Source of the DNA: CAZYQW01 sp964649825
Lineage (GTDB): Bacteria; Planctomycetota; B15-G4; JADJEK01
NCBI GenBank assembly: GCA_964649825.1
Contig: CAZYQW010000003.1
Span: forward strand, 1-31,193
DNA length: 31,193 nt
Direction: 5' to 3'
The notes beneath the pieces were generated by a model that was given only the letters and a program-made list of their open reading frames with translations, was not told the DNA's origin and ran no database searches. Positions 1-7,600 of the stretch are shown piece by piece (the stretch's first letter is position 1; each line of letters begins with the position of its first letter). The position numbers and the translations under genes are program-made.

Positions 1-44
1 CCCCCCGGCCCCCCGGGCCCCCGGGCCCCCGGGCCCCCCGGGCC
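1..44. repeat. G/C-only octamer repeat at window edge
   Basis: The first 44 bases contain only C and G and consist of repeats of a CCCCCGGG unit, with one or two units carrying an extra C. Every unit is self-complementary, so the tract could fold in either strand. It begins directly after the stop codon of the minus-strand dockerin-like gene and could form a structured 3' end on that transcript. Because it lies exactly at the window edge it could equally be a place where assembly broke or slipped. Confidence 0.7.
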
Positions 45-851
45 CTACCCCTGACTCCCGTTCCACGACGCAAGAAACTGCGTCCGATCCGCCTTGCTCA
101 CCACCCCATTCCCCGTGAAATCCGCCGCCAAAGACCCCGCGTTGTAGGCAGAAAGAAACGCCGTCCGATCCGCCAGGTCCACCTGGCCATCGGCGTTGTA
201 GTCCGCCTCGTGGAAGAACTCCACCGACGTGTTCAGCACGCACGTCGAATCGTCGTCCGTCCCATACGTCCCGAACGCCCCGCAGTTCCCCTCCCCGCTC
301 AGCTCGTAGCTCCCGACCTGCAGCCACGTCGTCGTGCCGATTCCTCCGTCATCGTCCCCGAACACCTGCAGCGACAGGATCGACCCCGAGGCGCCGACCT
401 TTCGCAGCGACGCCAGTGCCCACGAGTAGTCGTCGTAGCAGAACGCCTCGAACGAGGCCTTGACGCGCACGCGGGTGGACGCCGTGAAGTCGACGTCGAT
501 TCGTCCGACCGTCGAGCAATCCGCCTGGTAGACGCCCGTATCGAGGCACGAAGCGTACAGGTCGAACGACGCAACCAGCGCGTCCGTGGCGAGCTCGGAC
601 TCGATCGTGCCGCTGCCGGTTCCGACGTGACCTCCGTACCATTCGTCGAGGTCGACGTAGACCGAGGCGTCGAACACGCCGGTCGTGTCGCTGTTCTCGG
701 CGGAGTCGATGTCGCCCCCGTAGAAGTCCCAGTCGTAGCCGAACGCCTGCGTCTCGACCGATCGGGATGCCGACGTCACGGTGACCGATTGCGCGCCGGC
801 CGCGGCCGCGAACGAGAGCGTCAGACACACCAGGGAAATCTGCTTGATCAT
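45..851 (-). CDS. secreted protein with C-terminal dockerin-like domain
   Basis: A 268-residue protein. The ATG at 851 is chosen because GGAGG lies 7 bases upstream and because it opens a clear signal peptide (MIKQ, hydrophobic stretch to about residue 19, AGAQ cleavage region). The upstream extension of the frame is Arg-rich and not protein-like. Residues 22-210 form a polar, probably beta-rich domain with several Cys that I do not recognise. Residues 217-262 carry two EF-hand-like calcium loops (D217-x-N-x-D-G...D228 and D244-x-T-x-N-G...D255), each followed by a helix, as in type I dockerin repeats. In anaerobic clostridia dockerins bind cohesins; in planctomycete-like genomes such pairs often end secreted proteins and their partner is unclear. 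It is divergent from the FG-GAP gene at 1129, with 277 bases between the two starts. Confidence 0.8.
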   Translation of the reverse strand: MIKQISLVCLTLSFAAAAGAQSVTVTSASRSVETQAFGYDWDFYGGDIDSAENSDTTGVFDASVYVDLDEWYGGHVGTGSGTIESELATDALVASFDLYASCLDTGVYQADCSTVGRIDVDFTASTRVRVKASFEAFCYDDYSWALASLRKVGASGSILSLQVFGDDDGGIGTTTWLQVGSYELSGEGNCGAFGTYGTDDDSTCVLNTSVEFFHEADYNADGQVDLADRTAFLSAYNAGSLAADFTGNGVVSKADRTQFLASWNGSQG

Positions 852-1128
852 CTGAATCCTCCGAACAGGGTTGGGATGAGGCTCCGAGGCTTCCCGAGGA
901 CGGTCCCGGTTCCACGAAGCGGAACACGACGATCGCGCGGCCGACTCAAGGCCGGACAGAGGAGACGTAAGGATCGAGTTGATCCTCCGCGTGCGCGTTC
1001 GTTCGGTCGCGGCGGAGCGATCCTCGGGATTTCGCGTGACGCGGCGCCGGAGATCCCGATCTGGACGATGACGCCACTCGCCCCATCGATCCACAAGACC
1101 GTGGCGAGCCCACCCGTGGAGGTTTCCG
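852..1128. other. divergent intergenic region, promoters not resolved
   Basis: This 277-base stretch separates the divergent dockerin-like and FG-GAP genes and must carry both promoters. Both genes have strong GGAGG ribosome sites at its ends (about 859-863 on minus, 1118-1122 on plus). I see only short inverted pairs in it (for example GGATC...GATCC near 972-988) and no convincing -35/-10 pair. Frames crossing it are Arg-rich and look non-coding. Confidence 0.5.
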
Positions 1129-2838
1129 ATGTCCATCCTCGTCCGAACATTGGCCGTGTCGATCGTCGCTCTGCTGCATCCGACGGGTTTCGGCCAGGGA
1201 TTGTTCCGTTCGCACCTCGGTGCCGCTGGCGATCGCCTCGGCGTCGGCATCGCCTCGATCGGCGACATCGACGGCGACGGCCGAGACGACTACGCGGTCG
1301 GCTCGCCCTTCGAGCTCGTGAACAACGGCGCCGCGTCGGGCGTGCTCCGCGTCCACTCCGGCGCGACCGGACTGGTGCTGCGCGAGTTCCACTCCGACGG
1401 CCATGACTGGCTCGGGTGGGCGGCGGACGGCGCCGGCGACGTCGACCTCGACGGCGTGCCCGACGTCGTCGTCGGCGCGCCGTTCTTCAGCAGCGCGACG
1501 CTCACCGCGATCGGCATGGCCCGCGTCTATTCCGGCCAAACCGGGGCGTTGCGGTTCACCGTCGTCGGCGAGAAGGCGTTCAACGAGCTCGGTTCGGGCG
1601 TGGCCGGCGTCGGCGACGTGAACCTCGATGGCCGTGACGACGTCGCCATCTTCATCCCCCGGACGTTCTCCGAGAGCGGCGTCTATCCGAGCACGACGCC
1701 CGGCCAGGTGAACGTCGTCTCCGGTGCCGACGGCGCCGTGCTTCACGCGTGGACCGGCACGGCCGGGGCCGACGCGTTCGGCACCCCCGAGGCGGCCGGC
1801 GACGTGAACGGGGACGGTCATCCCGACGTGGTGATCGGAGCATGGGGCCCCGAGGCCGGAGGGGTCGGGAACGCATGGGTCTTCTCGGGCAACGACGGCA
1901 GCGTCCTGCATCACAAGCAGGGCACCTACCCCGGCCAAAACTTCGGTTTCGGCGTCGCCGGCGTCGGCGACGTGGACGGCGACGGCCGCCCGGACTTCGC
2001 CGTCTCCGCTCCCGGCTGGGACGCGGTGCTTGCCGGCTGGCCGGTCACTGGCGAAGTCTTCATCTACTCCGGCGCGACCGGCGCCGAGCTGCGCGTGCTC
2101 GCCGGCCTCGCGCCCCGCGACCTGTTCGGCTCCTGGCTCGCGGACCTCGGCGACGCGAACGGCGATGGCATCTCCGAGCTCGTCGTCGCCTCGTCGCCGT
2201 TCCTTCCGTCGACCGGAATCTACTCGCACGGCTCGGCGCGCGTCTTCTCCCTCGCGACCGGCGAAACGCTCCACGACTTCGCCGTCCCCGGGGCGACGCC
2301 GTACGACATCACCACGGTCGTCGCCGCGGCCGGTGACGTGAACGGCGACGGGTTCCGCGACCTCCTCGTCGGCGCGCACGTCGCGGACGATCAGGGCTAC
2401 GAGGCCGGTCGCGTCGACGTCCTCTGGATCGGCAACGCGGCGTGCGGAACGTTCCAATCGTACGGCGCTCCGTGCGGGAACCCGGCCGGCGTGACCCCGT
2501 CCCTGTCGATGGACGGCTGCGCGACCGCGGGCGGGTTCATCGACCTCGAGATCTCGAACGGTCCGCCCGGCGCGCTCGCGTTCCTCGCGCTCGGTCTCGG
2601 CCAGACGTCGGTTCCGATCGGGGCCGGCTGCTCCTGGTACCTGAGCCCGACCCTCCCCTCGCTGTTCGGACCGCTCCCCCTCCAAGGGCCCGGTCCCGGC
2701 CAAGGGTCGTTCCACCTCAACGCGATGATCCCCCTCGGCGCACCCGCCGCCGTGATCACCCACCAAGTGCTGGTCGCCGACGCGACGGCTCCACTCGGGT
2801 TCACGACGACGAACGCCGTCAAGGAGACCATCCAGTAG
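1129..2838 (+). CDS. secreted FG-GAP/integrin-like beta-propeller protein
   Basis: A 569-residue protein; the ATG is preceded by GGAGG with 6 bases of spacing. An N-terminal signal peptide ends near residue 23 (GFGQ). Residues about 30-430 hold seven repeats built around calcium loops of the form GDxDGDGxxD (GDIDGDGRDD, GDVDLDGVPD, GDVNLDGRDD, GDVNGDGHPD, GDVDGDGRPD, GDANGDGISE, GDVNGDGFRD). This is the number expected for a closed seven-bladed integrin-alpha-type propeller. A separate C-terminal module (about 436-569) begins at a Cys-rich boundary and contains GPGPGQG followed by a Q-V-L-V-A-D segment. It resembles the C-terminus of the peroxidase at 14941. The likely location is the cell surface or exterior; calcium-dependent binding or adhesion is an inference from the fold, and no enzymatic motif is seen. 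Confidence 0.88.
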   Translation: MSILVRTLAVSIVALLHPTGFGQGLFRSHLGAAGDRLGVGIASIGDIDGDGRDDYAVGSPFELVNNGAASGVLRVHSGATGLVLREFHSDGHDWLGWAADGAGDVDLDGVPDVVVGAPFFSSATLTAIGMARVYSGQTGALRFTVVGEKAFNELGSGVAGVGDVNLDGRDDVAIFIPRTFSESGVYPSTTPGQVNVVSGADGAVLHAWTGTAGADAFGTPEAAGDVNGDGHPDVVIGAWGPEAGGVGNAWVFSGNDGSVLHHKQGTYPGQNFGFGVAGVGDVDGDGRPDFAVSAPGWDAVLAGWPVTGEVFIYSGATGAELRVLAGLAPRDLFGSWLADLGDANGDGISELVVASSPFLPSTGIYSHGSARVFSLATGETLHDFAVPGATPYDITTVVAAAGDVNGDGFRDLLVGAHVADDQGYEAGRVDVLWIGNAACGTFQSYGAPCGNPAGVTPSLSMDGCATAGGFIDLEISNGPPGALAFLALGLGQTSVPIGAGCSWYLSPTLPSLFGPLPLQGPGPGQGSFHLNAMIPLGAPAAVITHQVLVADATAPLGFTTTNAVKETIQ

Positions 2839-2859
2839 CACCCGGCTTTCGAGCCGCAC

Positions 2860-3389
2860 CGGGAGAGGGCGGGGGACGTCGGTAGGCGTCTGCTCGGCCG
2901 CGCCCCCGACGCGCTCTACTTCCACGTGCGCGAGCTGGTCCGCGTCGGCCTCGTCGTCCAGACCGGCCGAGAGAAGATCGGTCGCCACGCCTTCGCCGTC
3001 TACGACACCATCGGGCGGCCGCTGCGCATCGACCGCAGGAGGGCGCACGGCTCACCGCACATGACGAAGGTCGCGGGCGGCATCCTCCGCCTCGCCCAGC
3101 GTGACTATGCGCGCTCGCAGAAGGACCGCGCCGTGGTGCTCGACGGCCCGGGTCGCAACCTGTGGGTGGCACGCGCTCAGGGCTGGCTGACCGACGCCGA
3201 GCTCGCCGCGGTGAACGAGCGGTCGTCGTCGACTCCCGCATCGCCGGCAACGTCGGTGCCGAGACCCTCCGCACGTTCGTGCTCGTCACCGATTACCAGC
3301 GTTCCCGCATCGCGTTCCAACCCCGCCCGGCCGGCTCATCCGAGGACCGCGGGGCTGAAGCGGGGAGCACGGAAGGCGCGGATCGCTGA
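2860..3389 (+). pseudogene. frameshifted remnant of winged-helix (ArsR-like) regulator
   Basis: From about 2860 one frame reads a recognisable helix-turn-helix recognition segment (GRRLLGRAPDALYFHVRELV, then VGLVV). A 100-residue body follows, ending DGPGRNLWVARAQGW-LTDAELAAVNE, a pattern I associate with ArsR-type regulators of planctomycete-like genomes. At about 3215-3225 the similarity jumps to a second frame, which continues as RIAGNVGAETLRTFVLVTDY and stops at 3389; the first frame runs on as Ser/Pro/Arg-rich noise. The N-terminal helices are missing, since an in-frame stop (the end of the FG-GAP gene at 2838) lies just upstream. A GTG at 2926 would give a shortened product starting inside the recognition helix. 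I read this as a decayed gene with 5' truncation and one frameshift. A sequencing indel could explain the frameshift but not the lost N-terminus. Confidence 0.65.
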
Positions 3390-3401
3390 AGGCCGCGCCT
3401 T
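3373..3401. terminator. 9-bp hairpin between regulator remnant and aroF
   Basis: AAGGCGCGG (3373-3381) and CCGCGCCTT (3393-3401) are perfect complements around an 11-base loop. The loop contains the TGA that ends the regulator remnant. The hairpin lies 22 bases beyond the aroF stop codon, so it could help end transcripts from both sides. Neither strand has a T-run after the stem, so factor-independent termination is not demonstrated. Confidence 0.35.
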
Positions 3402-3423
3402 CGGCCGCCGCGACGCGACTCGC

Positions 3424-4374
3424 TCAGGACGCGACGAACGCCACGCTCTCGCGGGTCGTGTCGCCGAGAAGGAGACGGCGCGACAGCACGCGGGCGATCC
3501 CGTCGAGCGACGGCAAGAGCGCGGCGACGTCGCCGGGTAGGAGGGCTTGCGATCCGTCCGAGCGCGCCTCGGCCGGGCGGTCGTGGACCTCGAGCATGAC
3601 CCCGTCCGCGCCCGCGGCGACCGCGGCACGGCTGAGCGCGGGCACCAGGTCCGCACGGCCGGCCGCGTGGCTCGGATCGATGACCACCGGAAGGTGCGAG
3701 AGCTCCTTCAGCACAGGGATGGCGGAGATGTCGAGCGAGTTGCGCGTGCGCGGCTCGAACGTACGGATGCCGCGCTCGCAGAGGATAACCCGCTCGTTCC
3801 CGCCGGACAGGAGGTACTCGGCCGCGGCCAGGAACTCGTCGTACGTGGCGGACATGCCGCGCTTCAGCAGCACCGGCCGATCGACCTGCGCGAGCTCCTT
3901 CAGCAGAGCGAAGTTCTGCATGCTGCGCGAGCCGACTTGCAGGAGGTCGACGAGGCCGGCCGCGGCTTCGACGACGCGCTCGCTGAGGACCTCGGACACG
4001 ACGATCATGTCGAACCGGTCGGCCGCCTCCCGAAGCAGTCGATAGCCGTCGACGCCGAGGCCTTGGAAAGCGTACGGCGACGTGCGGGGCTTGAACGCGC
4101 CGCCCCGGAGCACGCGAACGCCGAGCCCGGCGAGCGACTCGGCGATCCGCCCGACCTGCTCTCGGGTCTCGACCGCGCACGGTCCGGCCATCACCACGAT
4201 CCGATCGCCGCCGAATTCGACGTCTCCGATCCGGATGCGCGTCCGCCCGGCCGCGTCGGGGCATCGCTCTCGCGACGCCAACGGGTAGGGGCTGGAGGGG
4301 CCGGATCGATGGGAGGACGACTCGGAACGGCTCACCGGGCGTGAAAACCTCTGGATCGACACAGAACGGGTCAT
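3424..4374 (-). CDS. aroF: 3-deoxy-7-phosphoheptulonate (DAHP) synthase, AroA-I-beta type
   Basis: A 316-residue cytoplasmic enzyme that condenses phosphoenolpyruvate and erythrose 4-phosphate in the first step of the shikimate pathway. Family motifs in order: MAGPCAVE (61-68, metal-ligand Cys66), GGAFKPRTSPYAFQGLG (from 91), VGSRSMQNFALLKE (147-160), KRGMSATYDEF (171-181), CERGIRTFEPRTRNSLD (199-215), DPSHAAGR (233-240, His236), MLEVH (260-264, Glu262) and a late Asp273. The first 28 residues are low-complexity Ser/Arg sequence; homology starts at SPYPLASRE. In other members that segment directly follows an N-terminal ferredoxin-like regulatory domain, which is absent here, so classical feedback control through it is unlikely (inference). 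It diverges from the FHA gene with only 50 bases between start codons. Confidence 0.93.
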   Translation of the reverse strand: MTRSVSIQRFSRPVSRSESSSHRSGPSSPYPLASRERCPDAAGRTRIRIGDVEFGGDRIVVMAGPCAVETREQVGRIAESLAGLGVRVLRGGAFKPRTSPYAFQGLGVDGYRLLREAADRFDMIVVSEVLSERVVEAAAGLVDLLQVGSRSMQNFALLKELAQVDRPVLLKRGMSATYDEFLAAAEYLLSGGNERVILCERGIRTFEPRTRNSLDISAIPVLKELSHLPVVIDPSHAAGRADLVPALSRAAVAAGADGVMLEVHDRPAEARSDGSQALLPGDVAALLPSLDGIARVLSRRLLLGDTTRESVAFVAS

Positions 4375-4424
4375 GATAGCGAGTAAAGTGTCGGTTTCGC
4401 TCGACCCGACGATGAGGAATCCGA

Positions 4425-5207
4425 GTGAAACTGACCGTCCAGGGAGACGAACTCTCCCCGACCGCCTCCCCCACCGTCCCGACCATCCCGACCATCTTGG
4501 AGTCCGACGAGGACAACGTCGTGCTGGGCCGCCAACCCGCGCGCGGCCTCTGCGTGAACCACCCGACGGTGTCGCGTGAGCACGCGCGCATCTTCCGGCG
4601 CGGCACGGAGTTCCAGGTCGCCGACCTGAACTCGTCGAACGGGACGTTCGTGAACGGCACCAAGGTGACGCGCAGCCCGCTCCGAACGGGGGACACCCTG
4701 CGTCTGGGTTCGGTCGACCTCTTGTTCGAAGCGGACCGGGCCGACGCGGACGTTCCGGTTCCGCGCGGCGCGAGCGATGCGCCGGCGCCGGCGGACGACG
4801 ACGACGGCATCCGGCTCGAGGATCCGAGCGGCGCCGACGACGAGATCCAACTCGAGGACCCGAACCCGATCGAGCAGACCCTCATCGCGATGCCGTCGCG
4901 AACGCCGGCGGCGCCCCCGCGGCCGGTCGCGTCGCGGCCCGCGGCGGGTCCGAAGCGGATCGCTTCGGTCGCGCTCGCTCGCGGCCGCGGCGGCGGCGGC
5001 GGCGGCGTCCTCAAGCAGGATCTCGCGCAGCAGTCGTTCGGGCAGAAGCTGCTCCTGACCATCTTCGCGCTCGCCATTGCCGCCGCCGTCTTCTTCGTCG
5101 TGCAGAAGATGACGGAGTCGGTCGTGCCGGAGGGAGGACTTCCACCGGCGATCGATGAGGGGATCGACCTAACCGACGAACCGGGCGGCGCGGCCGACGG
5201 CGGTTAG
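4425..5207 (+). CDS. FHA-domain protein with C-terminal transmembrane segment
   Basis: A 260-residue protein from a GTG start preceded by GAGGA at 4414-4418. Residues 1-102 are a forkhead-associated phosphothreonine-binding domain with the usual signature: VLGR (33-36), SREHARI (50-56) and NSSNGTFVNG (69-78). A disordered acidic linker (103-195) contains twice-repeated I-R/Q-L-E-D-P segments (about 129-146), followed by Pro/Ala-rich sequence and a six-Gly run. Residues 208-226 form one hydrophobic membrane segment; the last 34 residues are acidic and would lie outside. The domain order suggests a cytoplasmic phosphopeptide reader tethered to the inner membrane. A partner could be a Ser/Thr kinase such as the one at 27373, but nothing local proves that link. 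It ends 36 bases before the convergent membrane-protein gene. Confidence 0.88.
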   Translation: MKLTVQGDELSPTASPTVPTIPTILESDEDNVVLGRQPARGLCVNHPTVSREHARIFRRGTEFQVADLNSSNGTFVNGTKVTRSPLRTGDTLRLGSVDLLFEADRADADVPVPRGASDAPAPADDDDGIRLEDPSGADDEIQLEDPNPIEQTLIAMPSRTPAAPPRPVASRPAAGPKRIASVALARGRGGGGGGVLKQDLAQQSFGQKLLLTIFALAIAAAVFFVVQKMTESVVPEGGLPPAIDEGIDLTDEPGGAADGG

Positions 5208-5243
5208 GAGCTCGGTGGTGGTCTCGCCGCTGTCCGCGGCCGC

Positions 5244-6455
5244 TCACGCCCAGGCGAGGGCCGCGGCGATCGCGGACGTCGCGGAGAGGACGGTCGCCTT
5301 GCGCGCGGGTCCCGCGCGAGGATCGGCGAGGATGAGGGCCGCTCCGCTCGCGGCGAGCAACCCCGGCCCAAGCGCGACGGCGTCAGCAGGGCCGAATCCG
5401 ACCAGGACGAGTCCGAACGCGAGCCCGATCGCAAAGAGACCGACCCGGAGCGGCGCGCCGGCCGGGAGCGGTCGTTCCTCCTCGGGAACGAGCTCGATGA
5501 TCTTTCCGCCGGGCGGCAGCGTCGCGTAGAAGCGCGGAGTCGGGGTGACGGCGTAGGAGACGAGAAGGAGCGGCACGCCGATGAAGATCGCGCCGATCGC
5601 GCCGGCGGCGCCCACGAGCGCGGCGACCGGATCGACGATCGATGGGTGCTGGCGCGCGAACAACGCCGCGCCCGCCGCGACCAGCGCGGACCCGCCGGCG
5701 TGCACGCCGACGCGCCGCACGCGCGGCTCGAAGAGGATCACGACGAGTGCGCCGAGCGTCCCGACGCCGAGCCCCGCGGCCCAGACGCTGGTGAACGAGA
5801 CATCGGGTCGACTGGAAACGTCCGCGGTGGCCCAAGCCAAGACGGCGCCCGCACCGGCGCCGAACCCGAGCATCGCGAGGCTCGTCGGAAGTCCGTCCGT
5901 CCACGGCGCCGGCGGTGGGGTCGGGGTCGACACCTCGCGCGCGCTCGAGGTCCCGACGACAGCGATCAACACGAGGACGAGGACGCCGAGGACCCCGAGC
6001 GGTGAAACCACGTCCACCGCGTGCAGCAGCGGGCCCATGACGAGACCCACGACGGCAAGGCCGAACACGTGGATGCGCCGCGTCCGCAGAACTCCGGCGT
6101 AGAGCGTCAGCCGCCACAGCAGGCGCCCGCCGGCGAACGCGGCCGGTACGACGACCAACGTCCGCAGGAGGGCGCCGAGCGCGGCAGGTGCGACGAGCGT
6201 CCCGAGGGCGACGGAGGCGGCGGTCAACGCGGCGAAGCAAAGCGAGTCCCGCCAGGTCGCGAACGGTTGACGCAGGGGCTGCCCCGAGGGGTCCGACGTG
6301 CGGCGATTCCGGGGACCGAGGAGGCCGAATCCGACCGCCGCGACGAACGCGGCCAACCGTCCGGGATCACCGTTCGAGTCGAACAGCCCGAGCAGGATGC
6401 ACGCGGCGAGCGAGATCGACGCACCCTCGAGCCAAGCCAGCACCGACAGCAGCAT
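5244..6455 (-). CDS. polytopic membrane protein of unknown function
   Basis: A 403-residue, strongly hydrophobic protein with about 11-12 predicted membrane segments, starting at the first residues (MLLSVLAWLEG) and running to the C-terminus. A soluble loop near residues 167-188 is Pro/Thr-rich. A second loop near 315-340 reads TPTPRFYATLPPGG and EEERPLPAG. I see no motif of an O-antigen ligase, polymerase or known transporter. It starts 11 bases after the stop codon of the last glycosyltransferase and has no clear Shine-Dalgarno sequence, so translation is probably coupled within the polysaccharide operon. A role in polymer assembly or export is suggested by position only. Confidence 0.75.
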   Translation of the reverse strand: MLLSVLAWLEGASISLAACILLGLFDSNGDPGRLAAFVAAVGFGLLGPRNRRTSDPSGQPLRQPFATWRDSLCFAALTAASVALGTLVAPAALGALLRTLVVVPAAFAGGRLLWRLTLYAGVLRTRRIHVFGLAVVGLVMGPLLHAVDVVSPLGVLGVLVLVLIAVVGTSSAREVSTPTPPPAPWTDGLPTSLAMLGFGAGAGAVLAWATADVSSRPDVSFTSVWAAGLGVGTLGALVVILFEPRVRRVGVHAGGSALVAAGAALFARQHPSIVDPVAALVGAAGAIGAIFIGVPLLLVSYAVTPTPRFYATLPPGGKIIELVPEEERPLPAGAPLRVGLFAIGLAFGLVLVGFGPADAVALGPGLLAASGAALILADPRAGPARKATVLSATSAIAAALAWA

Positions 6456-6466
6456 GGCGCGGGATG

Positions 6467-7600
6467 TTAGCGACGCCGGAGCTCCTGACCAACTTCGTCA
6501 TGCACGTCGCGGAGTTTGCGCGCCGCGGCCTCCCAAGTGAACGCCCGCGCGCGTTGTCGACCGAGCGATCGCAGGCGCTCCGCCGCCGCCGGGTCGTCGA
6601 GCACGCGCTCGAGCGCCTTGGCGAAGGCATCGGCGTCGGGGGGGACCACGAACGCGGCGTCTCCGACGATCTCGGGGAGCGCTCCCCGGTTCGCGGCCAC
6701 CACCGGGCAGCCGAGGAGCATCGCTTCGAGCGGCACGATGCCGAACCCTTCGACGAGCGACGGGATCGCCAGCGCCGACGCCTCGTGAAGCGCAGCCGCG
6801 CGTTCGTCGTCGTCGAGCGGCCCCGTGAACGTGACGTCGACCACCGGCTCCAGCCCCGCGACCGCGCGCAGCCGCTTCGCCTCGCCGCGGTCCTGCCCCG
6901 CGATCACGAGCGACGCTCGCCGTCCGCGATCGCGGGCGCCGAGCGCGCGCATCGCCTCGATCAGAACGCCCAGGTTCTTGCGCCGCTCCAGGTGGCCGAG
7001 CGCGAGGACGAAGCGCCCCTCGAGTCGAAACCTGACGCGGAACGCGTCGATCGCGGAGGCGGCCGGTGGAACGACGCGCGGGTCGGGAGCGTTCGGGACG
7101 ACGCGTACGCGGGTTCCGTCCATCCCAAGCCGACTCGTCACCTCCGCCGCCGTGTGCTCGGACACCGCGATCACCCGGTCCACGCGGCCGAGCGCGGCGG
7201 GGAGGAGGCGCCGCGCGTAGAACGCGCGCGCGCCGCCGCCGGTGGCGACGTCGAGGGCACGCAAGTCGTGGAGAGTCAGGAGCAGCCGCGGTCCGAGCGC
7301 GGGAGGGAGGGGGAGCGTCTCGGCCTGGATCACGTCGGCGGGAACGCGGCGGAGGCGTTCACGCCAGAGCGAACGCCCCGTCGCGAGTCGACGCGCGGCC
7401 GACGGCGGCGGGGGGACGGCGACGCTCTCGACGCCGGCGCCGAGCTCGTGCGCCACGCCCGACGCGTCCGTGCAGAGCACGACGAGATCGTGCCGATCGG
7501 CGAGCGTCGCGTACGCGCGCAAGAGGTGGATCAAGCGGGTACGTGCCCCCGACGGTTCCGCGCCGATCGACGAACCGTCCACGAGGACGCGCACCGTCAC
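6467..7600 (-). CDS. glycosyltransferase family 4
   Basis: A 377-residue GT-B-fold sugar transferase. The GTG at 7600 is chosen because it forms a GTGA overlap with the stop codon of the preceding glycosyltransferase and opens a proper first strand (MTVRVLVDGSSIG); the frame upstream of it is Arg-rich shadow sequence. C-domain motifs typical of GT4 are present: LGHLERRKNLGVLIEAM (from 201), with the phosphate-binding Arg/Lys pair near 206-208, and EGFGIVPLEAM with the E-x7-E pair Glu284/Glu292. The expected donor is a nucleotide sugar and the acceptor a lipid-linked glycan at the inner face of the membrane; neither can be specified from the sequence. It is the third glycosyltransferase of the operon. 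Confidence 0.9.
   Translation of the reverse strand: MTVRVLVDGSSIGAEPSGARTRLIHLLRAYATLADRHDLVVLCTDASGVAHELGAGVESVAVPPPPSAARRLATGRSLWRERLRRVPADVIQAETLPLPPALGPRLLLTLHDLRALDVATGGGARAFYARRLLPAALGRVDRVIAVSEHTAAEVTSRLGMDGTRVRVVPNAPDPRVVPPAASAIDAFRVRFRLEGRFVLALGHLERRKNLGVLIEAMRALGARDRGRRASLVIAGQDRGEAKRLRAVAGLEPVVDVTFTGPLDDDERAAALHEASALAIPSLVEGFGIVPLEAMLLGCPVVAANRGALPEIVGDAAFVVPPDADAFAKALERVLDDPAAAERLRSLGRQRARAFTWEAAARKLRDVHDEVGQELRRR

Noticed and set aside
946..3048. 700-codon minus-strand frame opposite the FG-GAP gene
   Set aside because: Its apparent regular repeats mirror the calcium-loop repeats of the sense gene and are not a second protein.
4285..4424. A frameshifted regulatory domain upstream of aroF
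   Set aside because: The other two frames of this stretch show no ferredoxin-like or ACT-like sequence, and the FHA gene start follows within 51 bases.
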